DNA of 64,000 bases from CAZJRQ01 sp964548535 (GTDB lineage Bacteria > Bacillota > Clostridia > Oscillospirales > Ruminococcaceae): positions 62,001-126,000 of the forward strand of contig CAZJRQ010000001.1 in the NCBI GenBank assembly GCA_964548535.1, read 5' to 3'. Shown here piece after piece: positions 16,558-25,988 of this stretch. The notes below the pieces were generated by a model. It saw nothing but the letters and a program-made list of their open reading frames with translations, did no database searches and was not told the DNA's origin. Every line of letters starts with the position of its first letter. Position 1 is the stretch's first letter. Position numbers and translations under genes: made by a program.

Positions 16558-19032
16558 ATGCGTGGACTTTTTTTGGTAGCAAAGGTTGCCATAAGTCGTG
16601 CAACTTATAGCTTTGATTGCGAATATAGCTATATTATCCCGACTGAGATGAAGCCGTTTATTAAGAATGGCTCAAGAGTTATAGTACCGTTTGGAAATGG
16701 AAATCGGCGAGCAATAGGGTTAATTACTAGAACTTATGAAACGCCCGATTTTAATGAAAAGCTAAAGCCAGTAATTAAGCTTTTAGATGAAGAACCACTT
16801 GTCAATGATGAAATGCTTAGAATAATTTTTTGGCTTAAGGAAAATACATTTTGCACCTATTTTGATGCGTATAAATCCGTAGTACCTACGGGATTCGGGT
16901 ATAATTTTTCACAGAAATATTCACTTACGAATACTGATATACCAGATGAAGATTTAAACGAGAAAGAGCTTAATGTTGTAAATTTTATGAGAATTGCTGA
17001 AAATCAGCGTGAGATTGATAATTATCTTAATTTCACAGCAAATCCAAAGCTTAAAAAGGTTGTTGAAAGTCTTATTGACAAAGGATATATCCAAGAACTG
17101 GATGTGATAAAGCGTAAAGTTGGCGACGAAACAGTTACAATGGTTAGGCTATCTGATATGTATCTCGAAACGGTTAATTCTGGCAAGGCAGTAACTCTTA
17201 CAGCTAAGCAAAAAATGGTAGTATCGCTGCTTGAGGATTGCAGTTCAGCGTCTGTCAAGGAAGTTTGCTACATGACAAATTGTACTGCATCTTTGATAAA
17301 ACGAATGGTTACAAAAGACCTATTAACTGAATATAAATATGAAGTTTTGAGAAATGCAATTGGTGAATTAACCGAAAGTAAATCTCCCGAAAGTATAGTA
17401 CTAAATGAAGAACAGCAGGCAGCATATCAGGGTATAATGAATCTTATAAATGCCGAAAAACCAGCGGGTGCATTGCTATATGGAATTACTGGTAGTGGTA
17501 AAACATCAGTGTTTTTCAGACTTATTGATTCTGCGTTAAAATTAGGCAAAACAGCATTGATGCTTGTTCCAGAGATTTCGCTTACACCACAAATGCTTAG
17601 TAAATTCAAAACTTATTTCGGTGATGAAATTGCTGTAATCCATTCTTCACTGTCGTTAGGGCAAAGAACTGACGAGTTTAAACGTATTAAGAATGGTGAT
17701 GCAAAAATAGTCATCGGTACAAGAAGTGCAGTGTTTGCTCCGCTTTCTAATATTGGTTTGATTATAATGGATGAAGAGGGTGAACATACCTATAAATCTG
17801 AATCATCACCAAGATATCATGCACGAGATGTTGCGATTCAAAGGTGTGGATTTCATAACGCTGTGCTAGTAATGGCATCTGCGACCCCGTCGCTTGAGAG
17901 CTTTTATTTTGCGCAAAATGGACGTTTCCATCTTTTTGAAATGAGAAAGCGATATGCGGATGCTGAACTGCCTGAGGTTGAGATTATTGATATGCAGACT
18001 GAATCATCAGGTGGAAACGATAGTCTTTTCAGCAAAAAACTAATGGACAAGATTGGCGAAAATCTTGAAAAAAAAGAGCAGACAATTTTGCTTTTGAATA
18101 GACGAGGTTTTAACACTTATATTTCTTGTCTTGATTGTAAAAAGCCTTTAGAATGCCCTAATTGCGGAATACCGCTAACCTTTCATAAGAAGAATAATAA
18201 GCTTATGTGCCATTATTGCGGATATGTTGCAGATAATGTAAATAAATGTCCAGAATGTGGTTCAACACATCTACATACAAGTGGTGTTGGAACTCAAAGA
18301 GTTGAGGATGAGTTACTAAGACTTTATCCAACGGCACGAATTTTACGAATGGATGCTGATACAACATACTCAAGATATTCGTATGAAGAGAACTTTAAAG
18401 CTTTTGAAGATGGCGAGTACGATATTATGCTAGGAACTCAAATGATAGCAAAGGGTTTGAATTTTCCGAATGTTACATTGGTTGGTGTTATATCAATAGA
18501 TAAGGCGCTTTTTACTGGCGATTTTAGAAGCTATGAGCGAACTTTTTCGCTAATAACTCAGGTTGCAGGACGAAGCGGTCGTGGAGATAAAACAGGTTAT
18601 GCCTATCTTCAAACGTTTGTGTCAGAACATTATGTTTTAAATCTTGCCGCACAGCAGGATTATGATGAGTTTTACAATCAAGAAATTGCATTGAGGCAAA
18701 CTCTTATGTATCCACCATTTTGTGATATCTGCGTGATAGGGTTTTCGTCTGTAATGGAAAGTAAGGTAATTAGTGCGTCGAATTGGTTTGTGAACGAAAT
18801 GAGCAGTTATTTAAAAGAAAATAAGATAAAGATTCCTCTGCGAGCATTAGGCCCAGCACCATGTACGTTTGAGAGAATTAATAATAAATATAGATATCGA
18901 TTGATTTTAAAATGTAAAAATTCTAAGGAATTTAGAAAAGTCATTGACTATATGTTAGTGCAGTTTTATAAAAATCGAGATTTTGTAAAGGTGAATATCT
19001 ATGCGGATATTAACGGCGATATTGGCCTTTAA
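16558..19032 (+). CDS. priA: primosomal replication restart helicase
   Basis: 824 aa. 3'-to-5' DNA helicase that reloads the replisome at collapsed forks. N-terminal fork-binding domain (about 1-110), winged-helix region, helicase domain 1 with Walker A YGITGSGKTS (about 310), and a Zn module with four CxxC pairs (CLDCKKPLECPNCG, CHYCG, CPECGS; about 525-575). Helicase domain 2 follows, with GTQMIAKGLNFP and QVAGRSGRG. The Walker B box reads MDEEGEHTYKSE: Gly replaces the His of DEEH. ATG 16558 is 7 nt after GGAGGG; a TTG at 16543 lies inside that site and is rejected. Followed at 18 nt by def. Confidence 0.96.
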   Translation: MRGLFLVAKVAISRATYSFDCEYSYIIPTEMKPFIKNGSRVIVPFGNGNRRAIGLITRTYETPDFNEKLKPVIKLLDEEPLVNDEMLRIIFWLKENTFCTYFDAYKSVVPTGFGYNFSQKYSLTNTDIPDEDLNEKELNVVNFMRIAENQREIDNYLNFTANPKLKKVVESLIDKGYIQELDVIKRKVGDETVTMVRLSDMYLETVNSGKAVTLTAKQKMVVSLLEDCSSASVKEVCYMTNCTASLIKRMVTKDLLTEYKYEVLRNAIGELTESKSPESIVLNEEQQAAYQGIMNLINAEKPAGALLYGITGSGKTSVFFRLIDSALKLGKTALMLVPEISLTPQMLSKFKTYFGDEIAVIHSSLSLGQRTDEFKRIKNGDAKIVIGTRSAVFAPLSNIGLIIMDEEGEHTYKSESSPRYHARDVAIQRCGFHNAVLVMASATPSLESFYFAQNGRFHLFEMRKRYADAELPEVEIIDMQTESSGGNDSLFSKKLMDKIGENLEKKEQTILLLNRRGFNTYISCLDCKKPLECPNCGIPLTFHKKNNKLMCHYCGYVADNVNKCPECGSTHLHTSGVGTQRVEDELLRLYPTARILRMDADTTYSRYSYEENFKAFEDGEYDIMLGTQMIAKGLNFPNVTLVGVISIDKALFTGDFRSYERTFSLITQVAGRSGRGDKTGYAYLQTFVSEHYVLNLAAQQDYDEFYNQEIALRQTLMYPPFCDICVIGFSSVMESKVISASNWFVNEMSSYLKENKIKIPLRALGPAPCTFERINNKYRYRLILKCKNSKEFRKVIDYMLVQFYKNRDFVKVNIYADINGDIGL

Positions 19033-19050
19033 AGAGGAAAGGGAGTACTT

Positions 19051-19518
19051 ATGGCAATTAGAAATGTATTAAATAAAAGTGATGAAATTCTGCACAAGGT
19101 GTGTAAGCCAGTTGTGAATTTTGATGAGAAATTCCATATACTTCTTGATGATATGCATGATACGCTAACTAAAGCTGATGGTGTCGGTTTGGCAGCATCA
19201 CAGGTTGGAATTTTGCGTAGAGCGGTTGTTATTCATATAGATGAAGAATTTTTTGAATTAATCAACCCAGAGATTCTTGAGAAATCTGAAGAAACTCAAA
19301 GAGTGCTTGAAGGTTGCCTTTCTTGTCCTGGAGAGTGGGGTTATACAACACGCCCTCAAACTGTTAAATTTAAAGCACAGGATAGAAATGCCGACTGGTA
19401 TGAAAAAGAAGTTTCAGGATTATTTGCACAGTGCGTTTGTCATGAAACAGAACATCTTGACGGTCATGTTTTTACAGAGATTGTAGAAGAATTTATTGAT
19501 ATAAATGAAGATGATTAA
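19051..19518 (+). CDS. def: peptide deformylase
   Basis: 155 aa. Removes the formyl group from nascent peptides. The three metal/active-site motifs are present: GVGLAASQVGI, EGCLSCPGEWG (metal Cys) and CHETEHLDG (HExxH with two His ligands). GGGAG site just upstream. The priA-def-fmt-rsmB-rlmN-prpC-prkC order is the usual Firmicute cluster, joining formylation and deformylation of initiator Met. Confidence 0.96.
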   Translation: MAIRNVLNKSDEILHKVCKPVVNFDEKFHILLDDMHDTLTKADGVGLAASQVGILRRAVVIHIDEEFFELINPEILEKSEETQRVLEGCLSCPGEWGYTTRPQTVKFKAQDRNADWYEKEVSGLFAQCVCHETEHLDGHVFTEIVEEFIDINEDD

Positions 19519-19545
19519 AAAATATTGCATAAATGAGGGATAGTA

Positions 19546-20478
19546 TTGAATATAATTTTTATGGGAACACCTGATTTTGCAGTTCCAGCACTTGAAGCGT
19601 TGTATTCATCTGAACATAATGTTCAAGCAGTGTTCACACAGCCAGATAAGCCAAAGGGCAGAGGATATAAATTCACTCCTCCGCCAGTTAAAGTACTTGC
19701 TTTAGAGCATGAAACAGAGGTTTACCAGCCACAAAGCCTAAAAAAAGATGGTGAAGAATATATTGAGATGATAAAAAATCTCAATCCTGATTGCATAGTA
19801 GTTGCAGCTTATGGAAAAATTCTTCCAAAGGAAGTGCTGGATGTTCCAAAATTTGGTTGCGTAAACATTCATGGCTCATTGCTACCAAAATATAGAGGTG
19901 CAGGTCCAATTCAGTGGGCAGTGCTAAATGATGAGCCTGAAACTGGAATTACTACAATGCTAATGGCTGACGGAATTGATACTGGTGATATGCTTTTAAA
20001 AAGTGCTACGCCGATTGGTGAGAATGAAACAGCTGCAGAACTTTTTGATAGACTGTCAATAATGGGAGCAAAACTTATGCTTGAAACTTTAGCATCACTT
20101 GAAAAGGGTGAAATAGTTCCAGAAAAGCAGAATGAATCAAATGCTACTCATGCCCCAATGCTTTCTAAAGAAATGTGTGCGATAGATTTTACTCAGCCAG
20201 TAAGAAAAATTCATAAGCAAATTTGCGGATTATCAGATTGGCCTTGTGCTGTTACAATGTTAAACAATAAGCGTTTGAAGGTTTATAAATCAGAAATTAT
20301 ATCAAATATATCTACAGATAAAACTGTTGGAAGTATTGTTGATGCTAAAAATTTTGATGTTGCGTGTTGTGATGGTGTAATTCGTTTTATAGAAGTACAA
20401 GCTGAGGGTTCAAAGCGAATGAAAGCTCAAGATTATCTTCGTGGAAAGCCATTGAATGGCGATGAAAAACTTTGTTAG
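19546..20478 (+). CDS. fmt: methionyl-tRNA formyltransferase
   Basis: 310 aa. Formylates initiator Met-tRNA using 10-formyl-THF. N-terminus NIIFMGTPDFAVPALEAL, folate/catalytic segment GCVNIHGSLLPKYRGAGPIQ and TGITTMLMADGIDTGDML (catalytic Asp region), C-terminal tRNA-binding OB domain from about 205. Start is TTG 19546, which gives the canonical N-terminus, with GAGGGA at 19534-19539. A Zn-protease gene that often follows fmt in Clostridia is missing; instead there is a 180-nt gap before rsmB. Confidence 0.95.
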   Translation: MNIIFMGTPDFAVPALEALYSSEHNVQAVFTQPDKPKGRGYKFTPPPVKVLALEHETEVYQPQSLKKDGEEYIEMIKNLNPDCIVVAAYGKILPKEVLDVPKFGCVNIHGSLLPKYRGAGPIQWAVLNDEPETGITTMLMADGIDTGDMLLKSATPIGENETAAELFDRLSIMGAKLMLETLASLEKGEIVPEKQNESNATHAPMLSKEMCAIDFTQPVRKIHKQICGLSDWPCAVTMLNNKRLKVYKSEIISNISTDKTVGSIVDAKNFDVACCDGVIRFIEVQAEGSKRMKAQDYLRGKPLNGDEKLC

Positions 20479-20660
20479 TGTCAAGCTTTTTGTTCAATGT
20501 TCCTCACGCAATGTCAAGTGACCATGCTTTACAATGTGAGAAAATTGTCGAATGTACGCACTTTGCGAACATAACACCTGTAATGCTCCATACCTTGTCG
20601 AATTTTAAATTTGTAAATGTGTAGAGCTATACAGTAAAATAATATATTTTGGAGAATTTA

Positions 20661-21977
20661 ATGGGTAATTCAAGAAAAACTGCTGTTAGATTGCTAACAA
20701 AACTAGAAAACAATGTATCATATTCTAATATTTTATTAGATGAATCGTTAAAAAAATCCGATTTATCTGCTCAAGATAAAAAATTTGTGTCTGCACTTTT
20801 TTATGGAGTGCTTGAAAGACAAATAACCCTTGATGCAATTATAGCAAATTATTTAAATAAGCCGTCAGATAAATTGAGTGTGGAAGTAAGAAATATTTTG
20901 CGTGTTGGTATATATCAGCTGTTGTATATGGATTCAGTTCCTGACTCTGCTGCTGTTGACGAGTGCGTAAAGCTTGCTAAAAAGAACCGAAACCCTGCTA
21001 TCAGCGGTTTTGTAAATGGAATACTTCGCCAATTTATACGAGACGAGAAAAAATTACCAAAGTGCGGCACAAAATCACAAAAACTTATGCATGAATATTC
21101 TTGTCCTGAATGGCTTGTAAACAAATGGCTAAACGAGTATGGTGAGGAAAAAACACTTGCCTTGCTGAAAACTTCTTTAGGGCGTCCTGATACTACTATA
21201 AAGGCAAATACATTGAAAATGCCGCTCAATGACATAATGTCACTTTTGCAGTGTGATGAGTTTTCGTGCGAAAAAAGCGAGTATGCAAAGGATTGTCTTA
21301 AAGTGTTCGGAGGCGGTTCAATAGAACATACAAATGCCTATAAATCTGGACTAGTCCATGTTCAGGATTTGTCCAGCCAAATGTGCTGTGCGGCTTTAGA
21401 ACCAAAGCCTGGCGATGTTGTTTTGGATATCTGCTCAGCTCCTGGCGGTAAGACCTTTACAATCGCTGAGCTTATGGAAAACAAAGGTGAAGTTCACGCT
21501 TTTGATTTGCATGAGAATCGAGTTAGACTTATAAGAAATGGTGCTAATCGTCTGGGACTTACTATTGTAAAGGCAAGAACTAATGACGGTAAGACGTTTA
21601 ATGAAAAAATGCCATTAGCGGACAAGGTTCTTTGTGATGTACCGTGTTCTGGATTAGGTGTAATTCGCAGGAAGCCTGAGATAAAGTATAAGAACCCTGA
21701 AGATTTTGAGAGATTACCTGAAATTCAGTATGAAATTCTTAAAACATCATCGCAGTATGTAAAAGTTGGCGGAGTTCTTGTTTATTCTACCTGTACATGT
21801 TCACGAGCAGAAAATGATGATGTTATTGAGCGTTTTTTAACCGATAACGATAATTTTGAGCCTTGCGCAATTGGACGTGCAATAAAAGGATTTGAAGATA
21901 AAACTAACTTGACTATAACGCCAGAAAAATTTGGTTCAGATGGATTTTTTATTGCTAAGTTTAAAAGATTGAGGTGA
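20661..21977 (+). CDS. rsmB: 16S rRNA (cytosine-967-C5)-methyltransferase
   Basis: 438 aa. N-terminal NusB-like RNA-binding domain (about 1-130), then a SAM-dependent m5C methyltransferase: CSAPGGKTF (SAM loop), VLCDVPCSGLGVIRRKPE (PC motif with one Cys) and YSTCTCSRAENDDVI (catalytic TC motif). ATG 20661 is preceded by GGAG at 20651-20654. The TTG at 20649 overlaps that site and is rejected. Its stop is immediately followed by the rlmN region. Confidence 0.95.
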   Translation: MGNSRKTAVRLLTKLENNVSYSNILLDESLKKSDLSAQDKKFVSALFYGVLERQITLDAIIANYLNKPSDKLSVEVRNILRVGIYQLLYMDSVPDSAAVDECVKLAKKNRNPAISGFVNGILRQFIRDEKKLPKCGTKSQKLMHEYSCPEWLVNKWLNEYGEEKTLALLKTSLGRPDTTIKANTLKMPLNDIMSLLQCDEFSCEKSEYAKDCLKVFGGGSIEHTNAYKSGLVHVQDLSSQMCCAALEPKPGDVVLDICSAPGGKTFTIAELMENKGEVHAFDLHENRVRLIRNGANRLGLTIVKARTNDGKTFNEKMPLADKVLCDVPCSGLGVIRRKPEIKYKNPEDFERLPEIQYEILKTSSQYVKVGGVLVYSTCTCSRAENDDVIERFLTDNDNFEPCAIGRAIKGFEDKTNLTITPEKFGSDGFFIAKFKRLR

Positions 21978-22029
21978 TATTACGGTACAGATTACTGAAA
22001 CTGGTAAGGTTGATATTCTTGCTCTCACT

Positions 22030-23028
22030 TTGGATGAATTGTGTGAAATTATACTGGAAATGGGCGAGAAAAAATTTCGTGCAAAACAAATTTTCGAATG
22101 GCTGCATGTAAAGAGAATTGTAAATTTTGACGAAATGTCCAATCTTTCTGTACAATTTAGACGCGATTTGAAAGCCAAGTTTTGTATAAAATCACTATTT
22201 GTGTGTAAAAAGCTTGAATCAACTACTGATAATACTGTAAAATATCTATATGAGCTTGAAGACGGTAATCATATTGAATCAGTTTTGATGGAATATAATC
22301 ATGGAAATACACTGTGTGTTTCTACTCAAGTTGGATGTAAAATGGGATGTAAATTTTGCGCATCAACAATTGCTGGGTTTAAACGTGATTTAACTTCAAG
22401 TGAGATTTTGCTTCAGTTATATGAAACAGAGCGTGATAGCGGTAAAAAAATTTCTGGAGTAGTTTTAATGGGAATTGGAGAACCGCTTGATAATTACGAT
22501 AACGTTGTAAATTTTTTAAATATACTTTCATGTAAAGAGGGTACGAATATGTCACTAAGACATGTATCGCTTTCTACATGTGGAGTTGTTCCAAAGATTT
22601 ATCAACTGGCAAAGCTTGATTTAGGTCTAACTTTGTCTATATCATTGCATGCAACTGATAATACAAGCCGTAGTGAAATTATGCCAATTAATGATAAGTA
22701 TGACATAAACGAACTACTGACAGCTTGCCGTGACTATTTTAAAGATACAGGACGAAGAATTTCTTTTGAGTATGCTTTAATTGACGGTCATAATGATTCA
22801 GCAGAGGATGCAAAAAGACTAGCAAATCTGCTTGATAAATTTGTGTGTCATGTAAATATAATACCTGTAAATAAAATTAAAGAGAGAGATTTTGTTTCAG
22901 ACAGAAAATCGGCATATAAATTTCAAAAAATGCTTGAAGATTTAGGAGTTAATGCAACTGTTAGACGTACGCTAGGTGCAGATATAGATGCAGCCTGTGG
23001 ACAACTAAGACGTGAATATGAAATATAA
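22030..23028 (+). CDS. rlmN: 23S rRNA A2503 / tRNA A37 methyltransferase, radical SAM
   Basis: 332 aa from TTG 22030. Radical-SAM cluster motif CKMGCKFCAS, the GIGEPLDNYDNV region, and the C-terminal methyl-accepting Cys in DAACGQLR. The homologous N-terminus, usually an I-L-x-L segment before the first helix, is encoded just upstream: codons for KVDILALTLDE run in frame without a stop back to 21979, giving about 349 aa, nearer the family length. That extension has no ATG, GTG or TTG, but the strong GAGGTG site at 21971-21976 points at ATT 21979 or ACG 21982. TTG 22030 has no ribosome site. The start is therefore uncertain; I give the canonical codon. Confidence 0.93.
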   Translation: MDELCEIILEMGEKKFRAKQIFEWLHVKRIVNFDEMSNLSVQFRRDLKAKFCIKSLFVCKKLESTTDNTVKYLYELEDGNHIESVLMEYNHGNTLCVSTQVGCKMGCKFCASTIAGFKRDLTSSEILLQLYETERDSGKKISGVVLMGIGEPLDNYDNVVNFLNILSCKEGTNMSLRHVSLSTCGVVPKIYQLAKLDLGLTLSISLHATDNTSRSEIMPINDKYDINELLTACRDYFKDTGRRISFEYALIDGHNDSAEDAKRLANLLDKFVCHVNIIPVNKIKERDFVSDRKSAYKFQKMLEDLGVNATVRRTLGADIDAACGQLRREYEI

Positions 23029-23045
23029 GAAAGGTGGTGAGCTGC

Positions 23046-23780
23046 TTGTATTTAGCATCAGATAGTAATATTGGTAAAGTGCGTGATGAAAATCAGGATA
23101 GAGTACTAATTGGCTCTATTGATGATAATGTGTCACTAGCAGTGGTTTGCGACGGAATGGGCGGTGCTTTATCAGGAGGTGTTGCAAGCGAATTAGCTGT
23201 TGCAACAATATTTAAAAGAATTTCTGAAAACTTTAATCCTGCTTTTAATGCAAATAGTATAAGAAATCTTATGCTTACTTCTGTACACGCTGCAAATACA
23301 CTTGTTTATGAAAAAAGCAAAGAAGATATTGATAAAAATGGAATGGGAACAACTTGTGTTGCCGCTATAATAGTCGATAAAACTTGCTATATTGTAAATG
23401 TTGGTGATAGCAGAGCTTATTTAATTTCTGATGAAAAAATAGAGCAGATTACTACTGATCATACATATGTACAAATGCTTTATGAACAAGGACAAATTAC
23501 AAAGGAAGAGCTTAAAAATCATAAAAAGAAAAATGTTATAACAAGAGCAGTCGGTGTTGAAGCTGATGTTGATGTTGATTATTTTGAAATTGATCTTCCT
23601 GAGAAATTTGCAGTTCTTTTGTGTTCTGACGGTTTATCTAATTATTGCAGTGAGGAAATTTTATATGAATTTATTCATGATAAAGACGTGAATGATGCTA
23701 TATCTAATTTAATAAATTATTCAAATGATAGTGGCGGCAAAGATAATATTACTGCCGCTGTGATTGGAAAAGAAGAATAG
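23046..23780 (+). CDS. prpC: PP2C-type serine/threonine phosphatase (PrpC/Stp)
   Basis: About 244 aa. Mn-dependent phosphatase that counters the PASTA kinase. Motifs: SDSNIGKVRDENQDR, VCDGMGGALSGGVAS, GMGTTCVAAI, VNVGDSRAYLI, TDHTYVQML, VITRAVG, LLCSDGLSNY and KDNITAAVI, all metal-binding Asp present. I favour TTG 23046, because AAGGTGGTGA at 23031-23040 is the ribosome site; the GTG codons at 23034 and 23037 lie inside it. The kinase partner follows after 40 nt. Confidence 0.92.
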   Translation: MYLASDSNIGKVRDENQDRVLIGSIDDNVSLAVVCDGMGGALSGGVASELAVATIFKRISENFNPAFNANSIRNLMLTSVHAANTLVYEKSKEDIDKNGMGTTCVAAIIVDKTCYIVNVGDSRAYLISDEKIEQITTDHTYVQMLYEQGQITKEELKNHKKKNVITRAVGVEADVDVDYFEIDLPEKFAVLLCSDGLSNYCSEEILYEFIHDKDVNDAISNLINYSNDSGGKDNITAAVIGKEE

Positions 23781-23820
23781 AAATAAGGAATAACAAAATA
23801 TTTTATAGGAGTTGAATTTA

Positions 23821-25983
23821 ATGGATTCTAATATCGGCAAGAAGCTTGATGGCCGTTATGAGATAATTGAACTTATAGGTGTCGGCGGAATGGCTGACGT
23901 TTACAAGGCCGTTGATGTAATGGAAGACCGTGAGGTAGCGGTTAAAGTGTTAAAGGATGAATTTTCTCAAAACGAAGAATTTTTAAGACGTTTTAGAAAT
24001 GAGAGCAAAGCAATTGCTGTACTTTCTCATCCAAATATTGTAAAGATATATGATGTTGGCTTTACAGATGAGATACAGTTTATCGTAATGGAATATATAG
24101 ATGGCCTTACACTTAAGGAGTTTATTGAGCAGCAGGGTGTTTTGAGATGGAAAGATGCATTGCATTTTACAACTCAAATTCTAAGAGCTTTGCAGCATGC
24201 TCATGATAAAGGCATTGTACATAGAGATATTAAGCCACAAAACATTATGCTTTTTGCTGATGGAACTATAAAAGTGATGGATTTTGGCATAGCAAGATTT
24301 TCTCGTGTTGACGGAAAAACTGTTTCGGACAAAACTATCGGTTCTGTTCACTATATATCGCCAGAGCAAGCTAGAGGTGATATGACTGATGAAAGAAGTG
24401 ATATCTATTCGGTAGGCGTGTTGCTTTATGAAATGCTTACAGGCAAAAAGCCATTTGATGGAGATAATCCAGTAGCTATTGCATTAAAGCATATGCAGGA
24501 AGATCCAATTTTACCTCGTGAAATAAATCCGTCAATTCCAGAAGCTTTAGAAGAAATTGTAATTCGCGCAATGGAAAGAGATCCAGCGAAGAGATATCAG
24601 TCAGCTGCTGAAATGATTAAGGATTTTGATACTTTTAAGCTAAATCCGTCAGTAGTATTTGGCTATGCAAATGAATCCTCGATTGACGATGAGTCAACTA
24701 TGTTCTTTACACCGGTTACCACAGATATAGATGATGATTACGATGAAGATTATGATAATTACGATGAAGATTATGATTATGACGGTCAAGAGGATGATGA
24801 GGACGAAGAAGATGAAAAGAAACGTTCTTATGTTGTTCCAATTTTAATGGCAGTAACCGTTGCTGTAGTAGTCATAGCTGCGATTGTTTGTGCTATTGTA
24901 CTTGTTGGCAATTTCGGTAAGGACAAAACACATACAGCAACACTTCAAATTCCTGATTTAGTCGGACAGGATATCGTAACGGTTCAAAAGAAATGGAAAG
25001 ATAAATTAACCTTTGAAATTACTGAAGAATATAGTAATGATTATGATGAAGGTATAATAATGGACCAGTCAGAGAAGAATAAAACTGTACGTGAAGGCTA
25101 TTCACTTGCACTAACAGTAAGTAAGGGTAAAAGACTGATCGTTGTACCAGAAATGGCAAATAAAACAGCAGATATTGCACGAAGCGAGCTTATGAGTGCA
25201 GGATTTACAGTTAGAATTACTGAAAAATATGACGACAGCGTTGCAAAGGGATTAGTAATAAGCACTGAACCAGCAGCGGGTACACAATATCCAGAAGGCG
25301 GAGATGTTAAAATTGTCGTAAGTAAGGGCGAAGTAGATAAGAACGTTAAGGTTCCAAAAGTTGTAGGTCTTACTGAGGAAAAAGCAACAGCAAAACTTAA
25401 TGAGAACAAACTTACTGTAAAAGTTGAAAAAGTAGCACACGAGGGTGATAAGGGTAAGGTTGTTTCACAAAGCATAAACCCAGGTGAGTATGTTGAGAGA
25501 AAGACTGAAGTAATAATTTACGTTTCAACTGGTGAGGTTGATCCTGTTAAATTGCAGCTAAAATTACCATTGCCAGAAGGTGTTTGGGGTGCATATGAAA
25601 TCATCGTATATAGCGATGGTAATAAGAAGTGCAGCAAGTCAATTGAAAGAGCTGAAACTGTAGCAGGCAGTTCAATTAGTATAGATATTGAGGGTACTAA
25701 GGAAGAAACACTTACTGTTGAGGTAATAAATAACGAAACAGGCGGTCGTGTTTCAAACTATGCAAAATATCTTGTGAATTATGAAAAAGAAGAAATTTCA
25801 TTGCAAGGCAGTGTAAATGAAAGCGGTTTACTTGATATAACTCCTGAAACAACTACAACGACTACAACAACATCTGCAACTACTACTACAACAACATCTG
25901 CAACTACTACTGAAGCACCTGCAACACAGGGCACAGAATCACCAAATAATTCACGAGATGACGATGATCAAGTAGGTGATTAA
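23821..25983 (+). CDS. prkC: PASTA-domain serine/threonine kinase (PrkC/Stk)
   Basis: 720 aa. Cytoplasmic kinase domain (about 10-270: GVGGMADVYK, VAVKVL, HRDIKPQN, DFGIAR, GSVHYISPEQARG), a strongly acidic juxtamembrane stretch of Asp, Glu and Tyr (about 300-330), one membrane helix (about 338-362), and three PASTA repeats (about 375-580). A C-terminal beta-type segment follows, then a tail of Thr repeats ending in DDDDQVGD. The PASTA repeats sense peptidoglycan fragments or lipid II; in Bacillus PrkC triggers germination. ATG 23821 is 9 nt after AGGAG. A 24-base direct repeat encodes the Thr tail near 25864-25911. Confidence 0.95.
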   Translation: MDSNIGKKLDGRYEIIELIGVGGMADVYKAVDVMEDREVAVKVLKDEFSQNEEFLRRFRNESKAIAVLSHPNIVKIYDVGFTDEIQFIVMEYIDGLTLKEFIEQQGVLRWKDALHFTTQILRALQHAHDKGIVHRDIKPQNIMLFADGTIKVMDFGIARFSRVDGKTVSDKTIGSVHYISPEQARGDMTDERSDIYSVGVLLYEMLTGKKPFDGDNPVAIALKHMQEDPILPREINPSIPEALEEIVIRAMERDPAKRYQSAAEMIKDFDTFKLNPSVVFGYANESSIDDESTMFFTPVTTDIDDDYDEDYDNYDEDYDYDGQEDDEDEEDEKKRSYVVPILMAVTVAVVVIAAIVCAIVLVGNFGKDKTHTATLQIPDLVGQDIVTVQKKWKDKLTFEITEEYSNDYDEGIIMDQSEKNKTVREGYSLALTVSKGKRLIVVPEMANKTADIARSELMSAGFTVRITEKYDDSVAKGLVISTEPAAGTQYPEGGDVKIVVSKGEVDKNVKVPKVVGLTEEKATAKLNENKLTVKVEKVAHEGDKGKVVSQSINPGEYVERKTEVIIYVSTGEVDPVKLQLKLPLPEGVWGAYEIIVYSDGNKKCSKSIERAETVAGSSISIDIEGTKEETLTVEVINNETGGRVSNYAKYLVNYEKEEISLQGSVNESGLLDITPETTTTTTTTSATTTTTTSATTTEAPATQGTESPNNSRDDDDQVGD

Positions 25984-25988
25984 TCATT

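Noticed and set aside
25098..25475. 125-codon antisense frame in prkC
   Set aside because: Shadow of the PASTA region, with Ser/Thr/Leu-rich translation and no start signal.
25864..25911. Direct repeat as a mobile or regulatory element
   Set aside because: It is the coding repeat for the Thr-rich tail of the PASTA kinase.
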